Source: an uncultured Clostridia bacterium (GTDB taxonomy: Bacteria > Bacillota > Clostridia > Oscillospirales > Oscillospiraceae). Taken from it: a stretch of 64,000 nucleotides of DNA. The translations under genes were made by a program, and so were the position numbers. Under the pieces are notes generated by a model that saw only the letters and a program-made list of their open reading frames with translations, was not told the DNA's origin and made no database searches. Shown here one piece after another: positions 8,786 to 17,199 of this stretch; within the stretch, counting starts at the first letter, position 1, and every line of letters starts with the position of its first letter. The stretch covers positions 1 through 64,000 of the forward strand of contig CAMWFH010000010.1 in assembly GCA_947173485.1 (NCBI GenBank), written 5' to 3'.

Positions 8786-9580
8786 ATGGGAAGTTGGGGT
8801 GTGGGGATCTTTTCTGATGACGATGCCGCTGATATCCGAGATGCCTATCAAGAAAAGCTGTACTTATTAGGAGAGACCTTAGCGGAATCCGAGACGATCC
8901 GAGAATGTCGTGAATATCCTCCCAATGCGCTATGGATCGCCTTGGCTCTGACAGAGTGGCAGTATGGGAGGCTGTCAGAGACCATAAAGCAAAGGGCCTT
9001 GGCCGAGATAGAAAACGAACTTACCACATTAGAAGAACTCTGGAAGCCCGAGCTGGTCCAGAAGCGCCGTACTGTTTTGCAAAAGGCATATCGACAGCTC
9101 CTATCGAGGCAGCCCAAAAAGAAAACTCCACGAAAACCATCCTGGGCATGGAAATGCCCCTGGTCTCCCGGAGATGTCTTGCAGTATAAGCTCTGCCATC
9201 CCGGACAGGGCCAGGAGGACCTGCGCGGGAAATATGTCCTTCTGCCTGTAGTCGCAGTCGAGGAGACACCTGCCGGCAAGATCCCCTGCGAAACGATGCT
9301 GATCGGCCTATGGGATCGGATAGGGGACACACCTCCAACGGCAGCAGAGCTCCATACGATCAAATTTTCCGTATTCACTTTTCCTGGCGGACATACAGCC
9401 AAGACCATGCCGGTATCCTTTGGCACAGGCGTGATCAAAGAAGCGGATGTCAAATATATCGGCACGATCCCGCTCTGCGAGCTATACGATCATTTCGATG
9501 CCAACGCACCGATACCGCCGCCACGGAGCATGTATGAGATCAATATCGCCCTGACGTTCAAGAGCAGACTATCCCCTTGA
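8786..9580 (+). CDS. DUF4259-like protein of unknown function
   Basis: A 264-residue protein that begins MGSWGVGIFSDDDAADIRDAY. This resembles the MGAWGxGxFxxDDAxD opening of DUF4259 and related small cytoplasmic proteins, some of which accompany toxin-immunity loci. A basic middle (residues 104-118, PKKKTPRKPSW) joins an N-terminal helical part to a beta-rich C-terminal part. Base composition is lower in GC than the neighbours and several codons are rare for this genome, which hints at acquisition. It stands alone between the convergent YjbR gene and adhE. Function is unknown. Confidence 0.6.
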   Translation: MGSWGVGIFSDDDAADIRDAYQEKLYLLGETLAESETIRECREYPPNALWIALALTEWQYGRLSETIKQRALAEIENELTTLEELWKPELVQKRRTVLQKAYRQLLSRQPKKKTPRKPSWAWKCPWSPGDVLQYKLCHPGQGQEDLRGKYVLLPVVAVEETPAGKIPCETMLIGLWDRIGDTPPTAAELHTIKFSVFTFPGGHTAKTMPVSFGTGVIKEADVKYIGTIPLCELYDHFDANAPIPPPRSMYEINIALTFKSRLSP

Positions 9581-9593
9581 TCATGATGATGCA

Positions 9594-9620
9594 GCCCCCG
9601 CCGGCCAGGCCGGCGGGGGC
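9594..9620. terminator. GC-rich perfect hairpin between the DUF4259-like gene and adhE
   Basis: Arms of 13 bases (9594-9606 and 9608-9620) are perfectly complementary around a single central A. It lies between convergent stops. No U-run follows, so it is either a terminator of the GC-rich kind or an RNA-stability hairpin. Confidence 0.5.
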
Positions 9621-9639
9621 GCATCCATGTAACGGCTGT

Positions 9640-12237
9640 TCACTGGCCGTAGTAGGCCCGGAGGTACATCTCCCGGATCTCGCTCATCAGGGGATAGCGG
9701 GGGTTCGCGCCGGTACACTGGTCATCGAAGGCCTGCTCCACCATGGCGTCCAAGGTCTCCAAGAAGTCTTTCTCCTCCACGCCGTAGTCCCGGATGGTCT
9801 TTTTGATGCCCACGGCGGCCTTCAGTTCCTCGATCTTCCTGATCAGCCCCTCCACGGCCTCCTGGTCGCTGGCCGCGCTGATGCCGCAGAAGCGGGCGCA
9901 CTCGGCATAGCGGGCGAGGGTATGGGGGTAGGCATACTGGGAGAAGGTGCCCATCTTAGGCGGGACCTCGGCGCTGTTGAACTCTACCACCAGGGAGATC
10001 ATCAGGGCGTTGGCCACGCCGTGGGGCAGGTGGTGGAAGGCCCCCAGCTTGTGGGCCATAGAGTGGCAGACACCCAGGAAGGCATTGGCGAAGGCCATGC
10101 CGGCCATGCAGGAGGCGTCGGCCATCTTCTGCCGGGCCTCCAGGTCGCTGCCGTCGTGATAGGCCCGGGGCAGGTAGTCAAAGACGTTCTTCATAGCCTT
10201 CAGGGCCAGGCCATCGGTGTAGTCGGTGGCCATGACGGAGGCGTAGGCCTCCAGGGCGTGGGTCAGAACGTCCACGCCGCTGGCGCTGGTGAGGCCCTTG
10301 GGCTGGCTCATCATGTTGTCCGTATCCACGATAGCCATATTGGGCAGCAGGGCATAGTCGGCCAGGGGGTACTTCACCCCAGTCTCCTGGTCGGTGATGA
10401 CGGCGAAGGGCGTCACCTCGCTGCCAGTGCCGGAGGAGGTGGGGATCGCCACGAAGTAGGCCTTTTCGCCCATCTTCGGGAAGGTATACACCCGCTTGCG
10501 GATATCCACGAACCGCATGGCCATATCCCCAAAGTCCACCTCGGGATGCTCGTACATCACCCACATGATCTTGCCGGCGTCCATGGCGGAGCCGCCGCCC
10601 AGGGCGATGATGGTGTCGGGCTGGAAAGCCGTCATGGCCTTTGCCCCCTCCTGGGCATTGGCCAGGGTAGGGTCGGGTTGGACGTTGGAGAACACGGTGT
10701 ACTGGATGCCCAGCTCATCCAGCTTATCCGTGACCGGCTTGGTGTAGCCGTTCTGATAGAGGAATGTGTCGGTGACGATAAAGGCCTTCTTCCGGCCCAG
10801 CACGTCCCGCAGCTCGTTGAGGGCCACCGGCATACATCCCCTCTTGAAGTAGACCTTTTCCGGCGTGCGGAACCACAGCATATTTTCTCTCCTCTCCGCC
10901 ACAGACTTGATGTTCAGCAGGTGCATAGGCCCCACGTTCTCGCTGACGCTGTTGCCGCCCCAGGAGCCGCAGCCCAGGGTCAGGGAGGGGCGGAGCTTGA
11001 AGTTGTAGAGGTCGCCGATGCCCCCGTGGCTGGAGGGGGTGTTCACCACCACACGGCAGGTGCGCATGGCGCTGACGAACCGGTCCAGCCGCCCGGTCCG
11101 CTTGGGGTCGATGTAGATGGAAGCGGTGTGGCCCAGGCCGCCGTCCTCCACCAGCCGCTCCGCCTTGGCAACGGCCTCCTCAAAGCTCCCCGCCCGGTAC
11201 ATCGCCAGCACCGGGGACAGCTTCTCATGGGCGAAGGGCTCGCTCATCTCCACGCTCTCCACCTCGCCGATCAGGACCTTCGTCCCGGCGGGCACGCTCA
11301 CCCCGGCCATCTCCGCGATCGTCTCCGCGCTCTGGCCCACGATCTTGGCGTTCAGGGCGCCGTTTATCAGGATGGTCTCTCGGACCTTGTCCAGCGCCTC
11401 CCCCTGGAGGAAACAGCAGCCCCGGGCGGCAAATTCTGCCTTCACCGCGTCGTAGATCCCATCCAGCACGGTGACGGACTGCTCGCTGGCGCAGATCATG
11501 CCGTTGTCGAAGGTCTTGGAGTGGATGATGGAGCTGACGGCCAGCCGGATATCGGCGCTGTCGTCGATGACCACCGGCACGTTCCCCGCGCCCACGCCCA
11601 CGGCGGGCTTGCCGGATGAGTAGGCCGCCTTCACCATGCCGGGGCCGCCGGTGGCCAGGATCAGGTCCGCCTCCCGCATCAGCTGGTCCGTCAGCTCCAG
11701 GCTGGGCTCGTCGATCCAGCCGATGATGCCCTCCGGCGCGCCGGCCCGCACCGCTGCCTCCAGCACGGTCTTGGCGGCGGCGATGGTGCAGCCCTTGGCC
11801 CGGGGGTGGGGGGAGAAGAGGATGGCGTTGCGGGTCTTGAGGGCCAGAAGGGCCTTGAAGATGGCGGTGGAGGTGGGATTGGTGGTGGGGATCACGGCGG
11901 CGATCAGGCCCACCGGCTCGGCGATCTTCTTGAAGCCAAAGGCCCGGTCCTCCTCGATGACGCCGCAGGTCCTCATGTGCTTATAGGCGTTGTAGATGTA
12001 CTCGGCGGCGTAGTGGTTCTTGATGACCTTGTCCTCCACCACGCCCATGCCCGTCTCCGCCACGGCCATCTTCGCCAGGGGGATGCGCTGGGCGTTGGCG
12101 GCCTTGGCGGCCTCGTAGAAGATCGTGTCCACCTGCTCCTGGGTGTAGGCGGCAAAGGTCCGCTGGGCCTGGCGCATAGCCGCCAGCTGGGCCGTCAGGG
12201 TCTCCGGGTCATGGATGATGCTGTTCCTGTCCGTCAT
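9640..12237 (-). CDS. adhE: Bifunctional acetaldehyde-CoA/alcohol dehydrogenase AdhE
   Basis: An 865-residue fermentation enzyme that reduces acetyl-CoA to acetaldehyde and then ethanol with NADH. The N-terminal aldehyde dehydrogenase half has PTTNPTSTAIFKAL and the catalytic Cys249 in DNGMICASEQ. The C-terminal half is an iron alcohol dehydrogenase with GGGSAMDAGK and the metal-binding HSMAHKLGAFHHLPHG. Length is normal for spirosome-forming AdhE. The start ATG 12237 has GGGAGGT upstream. It is monocistronic by layout, with its own promoter overlapped downstream by a Rex-type operator, so it is probably derepressed when NADH is high. Confidence 0.96.
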   Translation of the reverse strand: MTDRNSIIHDPETLTAQLAAMRQAQRTFAAYTQEQVDTIFYEAAKAANAQRIPLAKMAVAETGMGVVEDKVIKNHYAAEYIYNAYKHMRTCGVIEEDRAFGFKKIAEPVGLIAAVIPTTNPTSTAIFKALLALKTRNAILFSPHPRAKGCTIAAAKTVLEAAVRAGAPEGIIGWIDEPSLELTDQLMREADLILATGGPGMVKAAYSSGKPAVGVGAGNVPVVIDDSADIRLAVSSIIHSKTFDNGMICASEQSVTVLDGIYDAVKAEFAARGCCFLQGEALDKVRETILINGALNAKIVGQSAETIAEMAGVSVPAGTKVLIGEVESVEMSEPFAHEKLSPVLAMYRAGSFEEAVAKAERLVEDGGLGHTASIYIDPKRTGRLDRFVSAMRTCRVVVNTPSSHGGIGDLYNFKLRPSLTLGCGSWGGNSVSENVGPMHLLNIKSVAERRENMLWFRTPEKVYFKRGCMPVALNELRDVLGRKKAFIVTDTFLYQNGYTKPVTDKLDELGIQYTVFSNVQPDPTLANAQEGAKAMTAFQPDTIIALGGGSAMDAGKIMWVMYEHPEVDFGDMAMRFVDIRKRVYTFPKMGEKAYFVAIPTSSGTGSEVTPFAVITDQETGVKYPLADYALLPNMAIVDTDNMMSQPKGLTSASGVDVLTHALEAYASVMATDYTDGLALKAMKNVFDYLPRAYHDGSDLEARQKMADASCMAGMAFANAFLGVCHSMAHKLGAFHHLPHGVANALMISLVVEFNSAEVPPKMGTFSQYAYPHTLARYAECARFCGISAASDQEAVEGLIRKIEELKAAVGIKKTIRDYGVEEKDFLETLDAMVEQAFDDQCTGANPRYPLMSEIREMYLRAYYGQ

Positions 12238-12279
12238 ATGAAGTACCTCCCTTGTCGGATGCCCGGTAGCCGGGCGACA

Positions 12280-12297
12280 TCGTTAAATGTTTAACGT
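12280..12297 (-). promoter_or_regulatory. Rex-type redox operator upstream of adhE
   Basis: CGTTAAA-TG-TTTAACG is a perfect inverted repeat that keeps the TTAA-N4-TTAA core of the clostridial Rex site (TTGTTAA-N4-TTAACAA). It sits just downstream of the -10 hexamer, a roadblock position. A further TTGTTAAA half site occurs at 12320-12327, inside the promoter spacer. Rex itself is not in the window. Confidence 0.75.
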
Positions 12298-12307
12298 TTA
12301 TGCTTGC

Positions 12308-12336
12308 AGCATACGACTTTGTTAAAAATATGTCAA
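12308..12336 (-). promoter_or_regulatory. Sigma-A promoter of adhE
   Basis: TTGACA (12331-12336, read on the minus strand) and TATGCT (12308-12313) are separated by 17 bases. The predicted start falls near 12301, at the edge of the Rex-type operator. Confidence 0.82.
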
Positions 12337-12357
12337 TAGCAGAACCTACAGATCTGC

Positions 12358-12378
12358 AAAAAAGATCGTCCCCCGATC
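12358..12378 (-). terminator. Intrinsic terminator after the LytTR module
   Basis: On the minus strand GATCG-GGGGA-CGATC is followed by six U (12358-12363). The stem is short but well placed downstream of the small membrane gene ending at 12434. Confidence 0.55.
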
Positions 12379-12433
12379 GTGCGATCCGCCAAAGGGGACC
12401 GGACGGCCGGGGGAGGCGACAAAATTTACATGA

Positions 12434-12712
12434 TCAGCTTTTTCTATGTTTATATTTATATACGAAGATAGCCAGAGCAAACCCCAACAGAAAGCAGGTG
12501 CCGATCATACACCACACAAAAGCAGCGATAACATTGCCCCCAATAAGGAAGCCAGGATCCGCAGTTAGGGCTACGGCTGCAAAAACAAGTGCTATAACAA
12601 AGCAATAGATCGGAATATATCGTAAAATTTTGTGTTGCGTCCTACATCCGATCAGGAATTGAATAAGAAAGGCGATAAGGACGGGGCCTCCGAAATAAAG
12701 TAGAATATCCAT
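12434..12712 (-). CDS. Small three-helix membrane protein of the LytTR module
   Basis: A 92-residue hydrophobic protein with three likely membrane segments (about 5-22, 31-50 and 58-84) and a basic tail (YKYKHRKS). No family is recognised. It is the last gene of a LytTR-DUF3021 group, 12 bases after the DUF3021 gene, in an AT-richer patch. Co-transcription suggests it belongs to the same membrane-linked regulatory unit, but its role is unknown. Confidence 0.65.
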   Translation of the reverse strand: MDILLYFGGPVLIAFLIQFLIGCRTQHKILRYIPIYCFVIALVFAAVALTADPGFLIGGNVIAAFVWCMIGTCFLLGFALAIFVYKYKHRKS

Positions 12713-12724
12713 CTTGACCTCGCT

Positions 12725-13216
12725 TTACTCCACAGGTATCATATCGGCCTTGGTTTTGTACTCAGAAAGTGCACTATCATATTTTTTCCCGACTCGACGA
12801 TAGTGCCGTTCAAGGAGATAAAGAGCGACCATCCATATTGCGCTGGAGAGGATAACGGCCATCAGCCAAACGAAGATCCCCGTATCACGCTCTGCGATCC
12901 CAAACATATCAAGGACCAAAGATGGCAGTCCAAAATTTACTGATAAAACGCTGCAAATGAGCACACAAGGGATGCTGCAGATCAAAAGTCGAGATCTTAT
13001 TGCATACGCACTTTCCGGGCCATCAACGCAAATCATAGAGTACAAAGCGGACAAAATAAGAGCGGAGATCATGCAGAGCAAGGTTTGAGGTGTATTTGAT
13101 CCGCTTGCCCGGAAGGGATGGAAGATCGTACGGACAAAAAACAAAGTCTGAAGCAGCCCAAAGATAAAAAAGAACACTGCAAAAAAGCGCCAAATGATCG
13201 AACGATAGGTATTCAC
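12725..13216 (-). CDS. DUF3021-type membrane protein
   Basis: A 163-residue protein with four likely transmembrane segments and a charged C-terminal tail, the usual shape of DUF3021 proteins that accompany stand-alone LytTR regulators. In such pairs the membrane protein is thought to hold or inhibit the DNA-binding partner. The start is GTG 13216, directly after the LytTR stop codon (TAG then GTG), so translation is probably coupled. Assignment rests on architecture and gene context more than on a diagnostic motif. Confidence 0.68.
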   Translation of the reverse strand: MNTYRSIIWRFFAVFFFIFGLLQTLFFVRTIFHPFRASGSNTPQTLLCMISALILSALYSMICVDGPESAYAIRSRLLICSIPCVLICSVLSVNFGLPSLVLDMFGIAERDTGIFVWLMAVILSSAIWMVALYLLERHYRRVGKKYDSALSEYKTKADMIPVE

Positions 13217-13657
13217 CTACATGACCTCCAATACTGTCTTTATATTGCCTGCATATTGCCGTGACACAATAATTCTTTCTCCGTTATCCATAGTGAGCAA
13301 AAGCCTGGCACCGATTTCTGGACGAATAGATCTTGTCCGCTTCAAATTGATAATGACCGCTTTAGATACACGGAAGAACGATCTGTTTTTCAAATGATCT
13401 TCTAACTCGTATAGTCGCTTGTCCGTTTCATATATCTGTTGCTCGGTATAAAGGAAAGTCTTGTGGTCGACCGACTCGATATACAAGATATCATTCAGAG
13501 CGATCTGAAAATGTTCTCCTTGCCGCCGACAACACAATCTCGTGTCGAGAGCATCTAATGCAGAAACGATCCTTTGAACATTTTCATCTTCGGCCGTGCA
13601 ATTTATGATGACTTCGATCTCTTGAATATCTGCCTGTATGTTGATCGCTACTTTCAA
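13217..13657 (-). CDS. LytTR-domain transcriptional regulator
   Basis: A 146-residue stand-alone LytTR DNA-binding protein without a receiver domain. The LytTR core spans about residues 45-146: EHFQIALNDILYIESVDHKTFLYT, then LKNRSFFRVSKAVIINLKRTRSI, then GERIIVSRQYAGNIK. The first 45 residues form a short alpha/beta extension seen in LytTR proteins paired with DUF3021. It heads a three-gene unit with two membrane proteins. Regulators of this layout usually control their own operon; no target is visible here. Codon use is more AT-rich than the flanking genes. Confidence 0.85.
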   Translation of the reverse strand: MKVAINIQADIQEIEVIINCTAEDENVQRIVSALDALDTRLCCRRQGEHFQIALNDILYIESVDHKTFLYTEQQIYETDKRLYELEDHLKNRSFFRVSKAVIINLKRTRSIRPEIGARLLLTMDNGERIIVSRQYAGNIKTVLEVM

Positions 13658-13808
13658 TTTCCACCCCTCCCTTTATGTGCATTTTACAAAAGGCAGATCA
13701 GTTTTTCAAGACATAGCAACACATGATGCACCAAACAGCGACAGAGTTGCAGGCAGGCCCTATTGGCACCAGTTCGAGGGCAGCGCAAGTGGACCCTGGC
13801 CATATCGC

Positions 13809-13846
13809 GCAGAAAAGCCGCCCCATTTTCAGAGACGGCTTTCTGC
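13809..13846 (-). terminator. Terminator at the end of the ATP-grasp/transglutaminase operon
   Basis: GCAGAAAGCCG (plus positions 13836-13846, minus strand) pairs with CGGCTTTTCTGC (13809-13820) with one bulged base. It lies 12 bases after the stop of the cysteine-rich protein. The U-run is inside the stem, so strength is uncertain. Confidence 0.55.
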
Positions 13847-13857
13847 ATAAGAGTTGA

Positions 13858-14502
13858 TCATATCGGGAACAGCAGCTGCGCTAAATGGACGGCCTGCTTG
13901 CCGCCCAGCTCGATGCCGTTGGCGCAGGACACGCAGGAGCAGACCACCTCATTGGTGGGGATCTGCCGGCAGTGGGCCTCCATCCGCGCCTTGCGCTCCT
14001 GGGGCGGGCAGGGGACACAGAGGGGACGCAGCTCCTCCTCCAGCCGCCAGGGGGCGTAGCGGGCGTAGTGGGGCGGCGGGGGAGTGGAGAAGGTGCAGCC
14101 GCAGAAGGCCGTCCGCCGGTGGTGGTCCGGCAGCTCTAGGGTCTCTACGCCCATCTGCGCCAGCAGCGTCCGCACCGCCTCCTGGGCCGCCAGGCCGTCA
14201 TAGGCCCGCCAGCAGTCCTGGACGGTCATGACCCGCCCCCGGTGGTCCGGGAAGGGGAAGTCCGAATCGCCCAGCACCACCTCCCAGAGGGAGAGGACCG
14301 TCTTGGCCCGGCTGCTCTCCCGGAGAAAGGCGGCGCAGGTGTTGCAGATATAGACGGCGGTATCCTCCTCAGTCAGCTCCTCCAGACCGGGGCGGCAGCA
14401 GCCGGCGACCCTGGCTTTGCCCTGGAGGTAGCGCTGGATGGCCTGGCTGGTCTGGGGGTATTTGGCCGTGAACTTGCAGCTGGGGAAGTAGACAAGGGAC
14501 AT
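13858..14502 (-). CDS. Cysteine-rich CCG-like (Fe-S)-binding protein
   Basis: A 214-residue protein with paired cysteines spread along its length: FPSCKF, VAGCCRPG, CNTCAAF, FCGCTF and CSCVSCANGIELGGK. The repeats resemble the CCG cysteine-rich domain of heterodisulfide-reductase-type proteins, which bind iron-sulfur centres. No catalytic partner is fused. It follows the aspartoacylase pair by 38 bases and is probably the last gene of that operon, which would make it an electron-transfer or metal partner of the predicted peptide-modifying system. Specific function is unknown. Confidence 0.68.
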   Translation of the reverse strand: MSLVYFPSCKFTAKYPQTSQAIQRYLQGKARVAGCCRPGLEELTEEDTAVYICNTCAAFLRESSRAKTVLSLWEVVLGDSDFPFPDHRGRVMTVQDCWRAYDGLAAQEAVRTLLAQMGVETLELPDHHRRTAFCGCTFSTPPPPHYARYAPWRLEEELRPLCVPCPPQERKARMEAHCRQIPTNEVVCSCVSCANGIELGGKQAVHLAQLLFPI

Positions 14503-14540
14503 AGGGGCGCTCCTTTCACACTGGAACAGGGGAGGGGCCG

Positions 14541-15479
14541 CTAGTCATCGGAGGGGATGAGCTTGACCACGGTGGTGCTCTCATAGGTCATGGCCTCGTC
14601 CCGGACGAAGGCCACCGTGCCGGCGGCGGGGGCAGTGACCCGGCTCTGCTCCGTGCCCAGATAGGGGTCCAGGATACGGGCCAGGTCCTCGCCGGCCTCC
14701 ACCTCCTGGCCGGGGACTACGAAGCTCTCGAAAAAGCCGGCCCGGTCCGCCCGGAGGGCGATCATGTCCTCGCTCTCCACGACCCGGGAGAGGTAGAAGC
14801 TGCCGTGGCGGTGGTAGCGCAGCAGGTCCTGATCAGCCATGAAGCCCAGCACCGCCTCCACGGCCTGGTGGGCGCTGGGCCGGTCCACCCGGCTGTTGCT
14901 GGCGGTATAAAGGGTGAATGCCTTCGTATCCCAGATCTGCCAGTTGTAATTGAGGGTCGTGGTATCGAAGGGCCGGGGGGCGTGGAGGACCACATAGGGC
15001 AGGCCAAACCGGACCGCCATCTCCCGGTCCTCATAGCCGGTCTTCATGATGCGCACATGGGGCACGAAGGCCCCCGGCATATAGAAGGAGGAGAACTGCA
15101 CCCCGTACTGGTAGCGCTGGATCTGGTCGAACACCCCGGCGGCCACCCGCTGGGTGGTCTCCCCCAGGGCATAGCCGGGGAACATCCGGTTGATGTCCGT
15201 GTTGTCGATACACCAGAAGCGCTTTTGCAGGTTCATCGAGTAGGGGTTCACACAGGGGATGACCAGGATCTGCCGGTCCGGGACCAGGCGGCCCTGGGCC
15301 TCCAGCTCTCCCAGGCGGCGCACCAGCTGGGAGCATATGTAGAGCTGCTGGTACTCGTTGCCCCGCATACTGCCCACGATGCACATGGCCGGCTCCCCCT
15401 GTCCAAAGGCAAAACCGGTCACCCGGAAGTCGTCCCGGTACAAGGACCGGCTCTCATAGACGATCTGCCGCTCCATCAC
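14541..15479 (-). CDS. Aspartoacylase/succinylglutamate desuccinylase-like protein lacking zinc histidines
   Basis: A 312-residue paralogue of the next gene upstream. The family's first zinc motif GxHGxE reads GSMRGNE here (Arg39 in place of His, Glu42 kept), and the second His motif (DIHAS in the neighbour) reads VQFSSF. The catalytic glutamate motif VEMG also has no counterpart. The fold markers DINRMFPG and a C-terminal beta-barrel (VTAPAAGTVAFV) remain. It overlaps its active-looking paralogue by four bases (15476-15479). I infer a non-catalytic partner subunit. The frame is intact, so it is not a pseudogene. Confidence 0.8.
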   Translation of the reverse strand: MMERQIVYESRSLYRDDFRVTGFAFGQGEPAMCIVGSMRGNEYQQLYICSQLVRRLGELEAQGRLVPDRQILVIPCVNPYSMNLQKRFWCIDNTDINRMFPGYALGETTQRVAAGVFDQIQRYQYGVQFSSFYMPGAFVPHVRIMKTGYEDREMAVRFGLPYVVLHAPRPFDTTTLNYNWQIWDTKAFTLYTASNSRVDRPSAHQAVEAVLGFMADQDLLRYHRHGSFYLSRVVESEDMIALRADRAGFFESFVVPGQEVEAGEDLARILDPYLGTEQSRVTAPAAGTVAFVRDEAMTYESTTVVKLIPSDD

Positions 15480-16414
15480 CGCTCACCTCCCGGCAGGATA
15501 CGGGCCAGCAGGGACCCCTGGTCCACCACCGGATACTCTCGGACGGTGAAGAGCCAGCCGTCCACTGGGGCGGTGACGGCGCAGAGGACCTGGCCCCGAA
15601 GGGGATCTAGGATCTCCCCCAGCACATCGCCGGCGCGGAGACGGGCCCCGTGGTCCAGATGCTTCAGCCAGATGCCGGACACCGGGGCATTGAGGAACGC
15701 CACCTCCTCCGGCGGCTGGGACACCACCGGCGCCCGGACCTCCGGCACATCCCCCCGCCAGACGCCCAGCTCCGCCATCAGGCGGAAGATGCCGTCCACC
15801 AGCTGGTCGCCGTAGGACTTGGTGATGCGCATCCCCACTCCCATCTCCACCACTAAAGTGGGGGTGCCCCGGCTGTTGAGGCTGTAGGCCAGGGTGGACT
15901 CCAGCACCGTGGCGTTGCTGTGGACCCATACCAGGTCCACGTTGGCCAGCCGGGCCAGGGGCAGCAGCTGGGCGGCGTGGAGCTCGTTGATGCGGATCTG
16001 GGGGATCTCCGTGAGGAAGATGTTGCTGGCGTGGATATCCAGGCAGAGGTCGGACCCCAGCAGGTCCTGGACGATCTCCGCCGCCACCGCCTCGTTCATA
16101 TCCCCGTCCGGCTGGCCGGGGAAGCTGCGGTTCATATCCAGGTCAAAGCCGGGGATGCCCCGGGTCACCGAGTTCAGCCCCAGGGGGTTGAGAGCGGGGT
16201 AGATGTCCACCGTGCCCCGCAAAAGCTCCGGCTGAGCCTGGATGCGCCGCTGGAGCGCATAGCAGACGTACTGGCCCTCCAGCTCGTCGCCGTGGGTCCC
16301 GGTGACGATGCTGACGCGCCGCCCCGGTCCCCCGGTCTGGGGGGAGAGGCGGTTCTTTCGGATGTGCAGGTCCTCCCCCACAGGGAGGCCCACCCGCACG
16401 ACTGTTTTGATCAT
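15476..16414 (-). CDS. Aspartoacylase/succinylglutamate desuccinylase family zinc hydrolase
   Basis: A 312-residue member of the M14-related AstE/AspA family, which cleave N-acyl amino acids or amide bonds. All expected residues are seen: GTHGDELEG (His41, Glu44), DLDMNRSFPG, LDIHAS (His128) and VEMG. A C-terminal biotinyl-lipoyl-like barrel (APVSGIWLKHLDHGARLRAGD) is typical of the subfamily. The start ATG 16414 overlaps the transglutaminase stop by four bases. Its context (ATP-grasp ligase, alpha-E, transglutaminase) suggests a peptide or acyl-amino-acid substrate made by the operon, not arginine catabolism. Confidence 0.85.
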   Translation of the reverse strand: MIKTVVRVGLPVGEDLHIRKNRLSPQTGGPGRRVSIVTGTHGDELEGQYVCYALQRRIQAQPELLRGTVDIYPALNPLGLNSVTRGIPGFDLDMNRSFPGQPDGDMNEAVAAEIVQDLLGSDLCLDIHASNIFLTEIPQIRINELHAAQLLPLARLANVDLVWVHSNATVLESTLAYSLNSRGTPTLVVEMGVGMRITKSYGDQLVDGIFRLMAELGVWRGDVPEVRAPVVSQPPEEVAFLNAPVSGIWLKHLDHGARLRAGDVLGEILDPLRGQVLCAVTAPVDGWLFTVREYPVVDQGSLLARILPGGER

Positions 16415-17199
16415 AGCTCCTCCTCCTCGCTGACCCAGGCATGGATCGTCTGCTCCTGCCGGGCAAAGCCGCGGAAGATGCCCCGGCTGATGGAGCAGGC
16501 GGCGCTGTCCTGTCCGGTGGAGAACCGGATATAGCCGTCCAGCGCCCGGCGGTCATGGGTGGGGTCCAGGGCGGTCCAGCAGCCACCGTCATAGATATCC
16601 ACCCAGGCGTGGCTCTCCCCCTCGCCGGGGAGCAGGCCCGCCGCATACCGGCAGGGGATCCCCTCCAGCCGGCACAGGGAGAGCAGGATGTGGGCATAGT
16701 CCTGGCAGACGCCCATCCCCTGGGCCATGGCCTGTTCGGCAGTCGTATAAATATCCGTGGAGCCGGGGACATAGCGGAAGCTCCGCCACAGGGCATCCAT
16801 GGCGGCGCAGGCCCGCTCCAGCGGCGGGCCGGACAGGTCCAGGGCGCTGTGAAAGGCGGTGATGGCAGGACCAGGGCGGGTGAGGGCCGTCTGCTGCCGG
16901 AAGCGCCCCTCCCGCCAGGGGGGCAGGGCCTCCTCTCGCTCCGCGCTGCCGGTGACGGCGCTGCCGGCGATCTCCACGGAGAACCGGTCGTGGGGCGGGG
17001 AGACGCAGCCATAGGCCCAGACGTTCCCAAAGCCGTCCCCTCCCCAGGCGACGGAGACTTCCGGGAACAGCCGGAGCGTCGTTGGCCCGATGGACTGCCG
17101 CGGCCCGCTCTGGGGAAAGCACCGCAAAGTGAACCGGTGCTCCTGCACCGGCTCACTGAAACGCAGCTCCATCGCATAGCGGAAGCGCAGCTCTCTCAC
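16411..17199 (-). CDS. Transglutaminase-like cysteine protease with bacterial transglutaminase N-terminal domain
   Basis: A 262-residue protein with the usual two parts: a beta-rich N-terminal domain (residues 1-90) and a papain-fold domain with the catalytic triad Cys165 (GVCQDYAH), His197 (SHAWVD) and Asp212 (ALDPTHD). Such proteins nearly always travel with alpha-E and circularly permuted ATP-grasp proteins and are predicted to hydrolyse or rearrange amide bonds in a peptide made by the ligase. It overlaps both neighbours by four bases. No signal peptide is present, so it acts in the cytoplasm. Confidence 0.9.
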   Translation of the reverse strand: MRELRFRYAMELRFSEPVQEHRFTLRCFPQSGPRQSIGPTTLRLFPEVSVAWGGDGFGNVWAYGCVSPPHDRFSVEIAGSAVTGSAEREEALPPWREGRFRQQTALTRPGPAITAFHSALDLSGPPLERACAAMDALWRSFRYVPGSTDIYTTAEQAMAQGMGVCQDYAHILLSLCRLEGIPCRYAAGLLPGEGESHAWVDIYDGGCWTALDPTHDRRALDGYIRFSTGQDSAACSISRGIFRGFARQEQTIHAWVSEEEEL

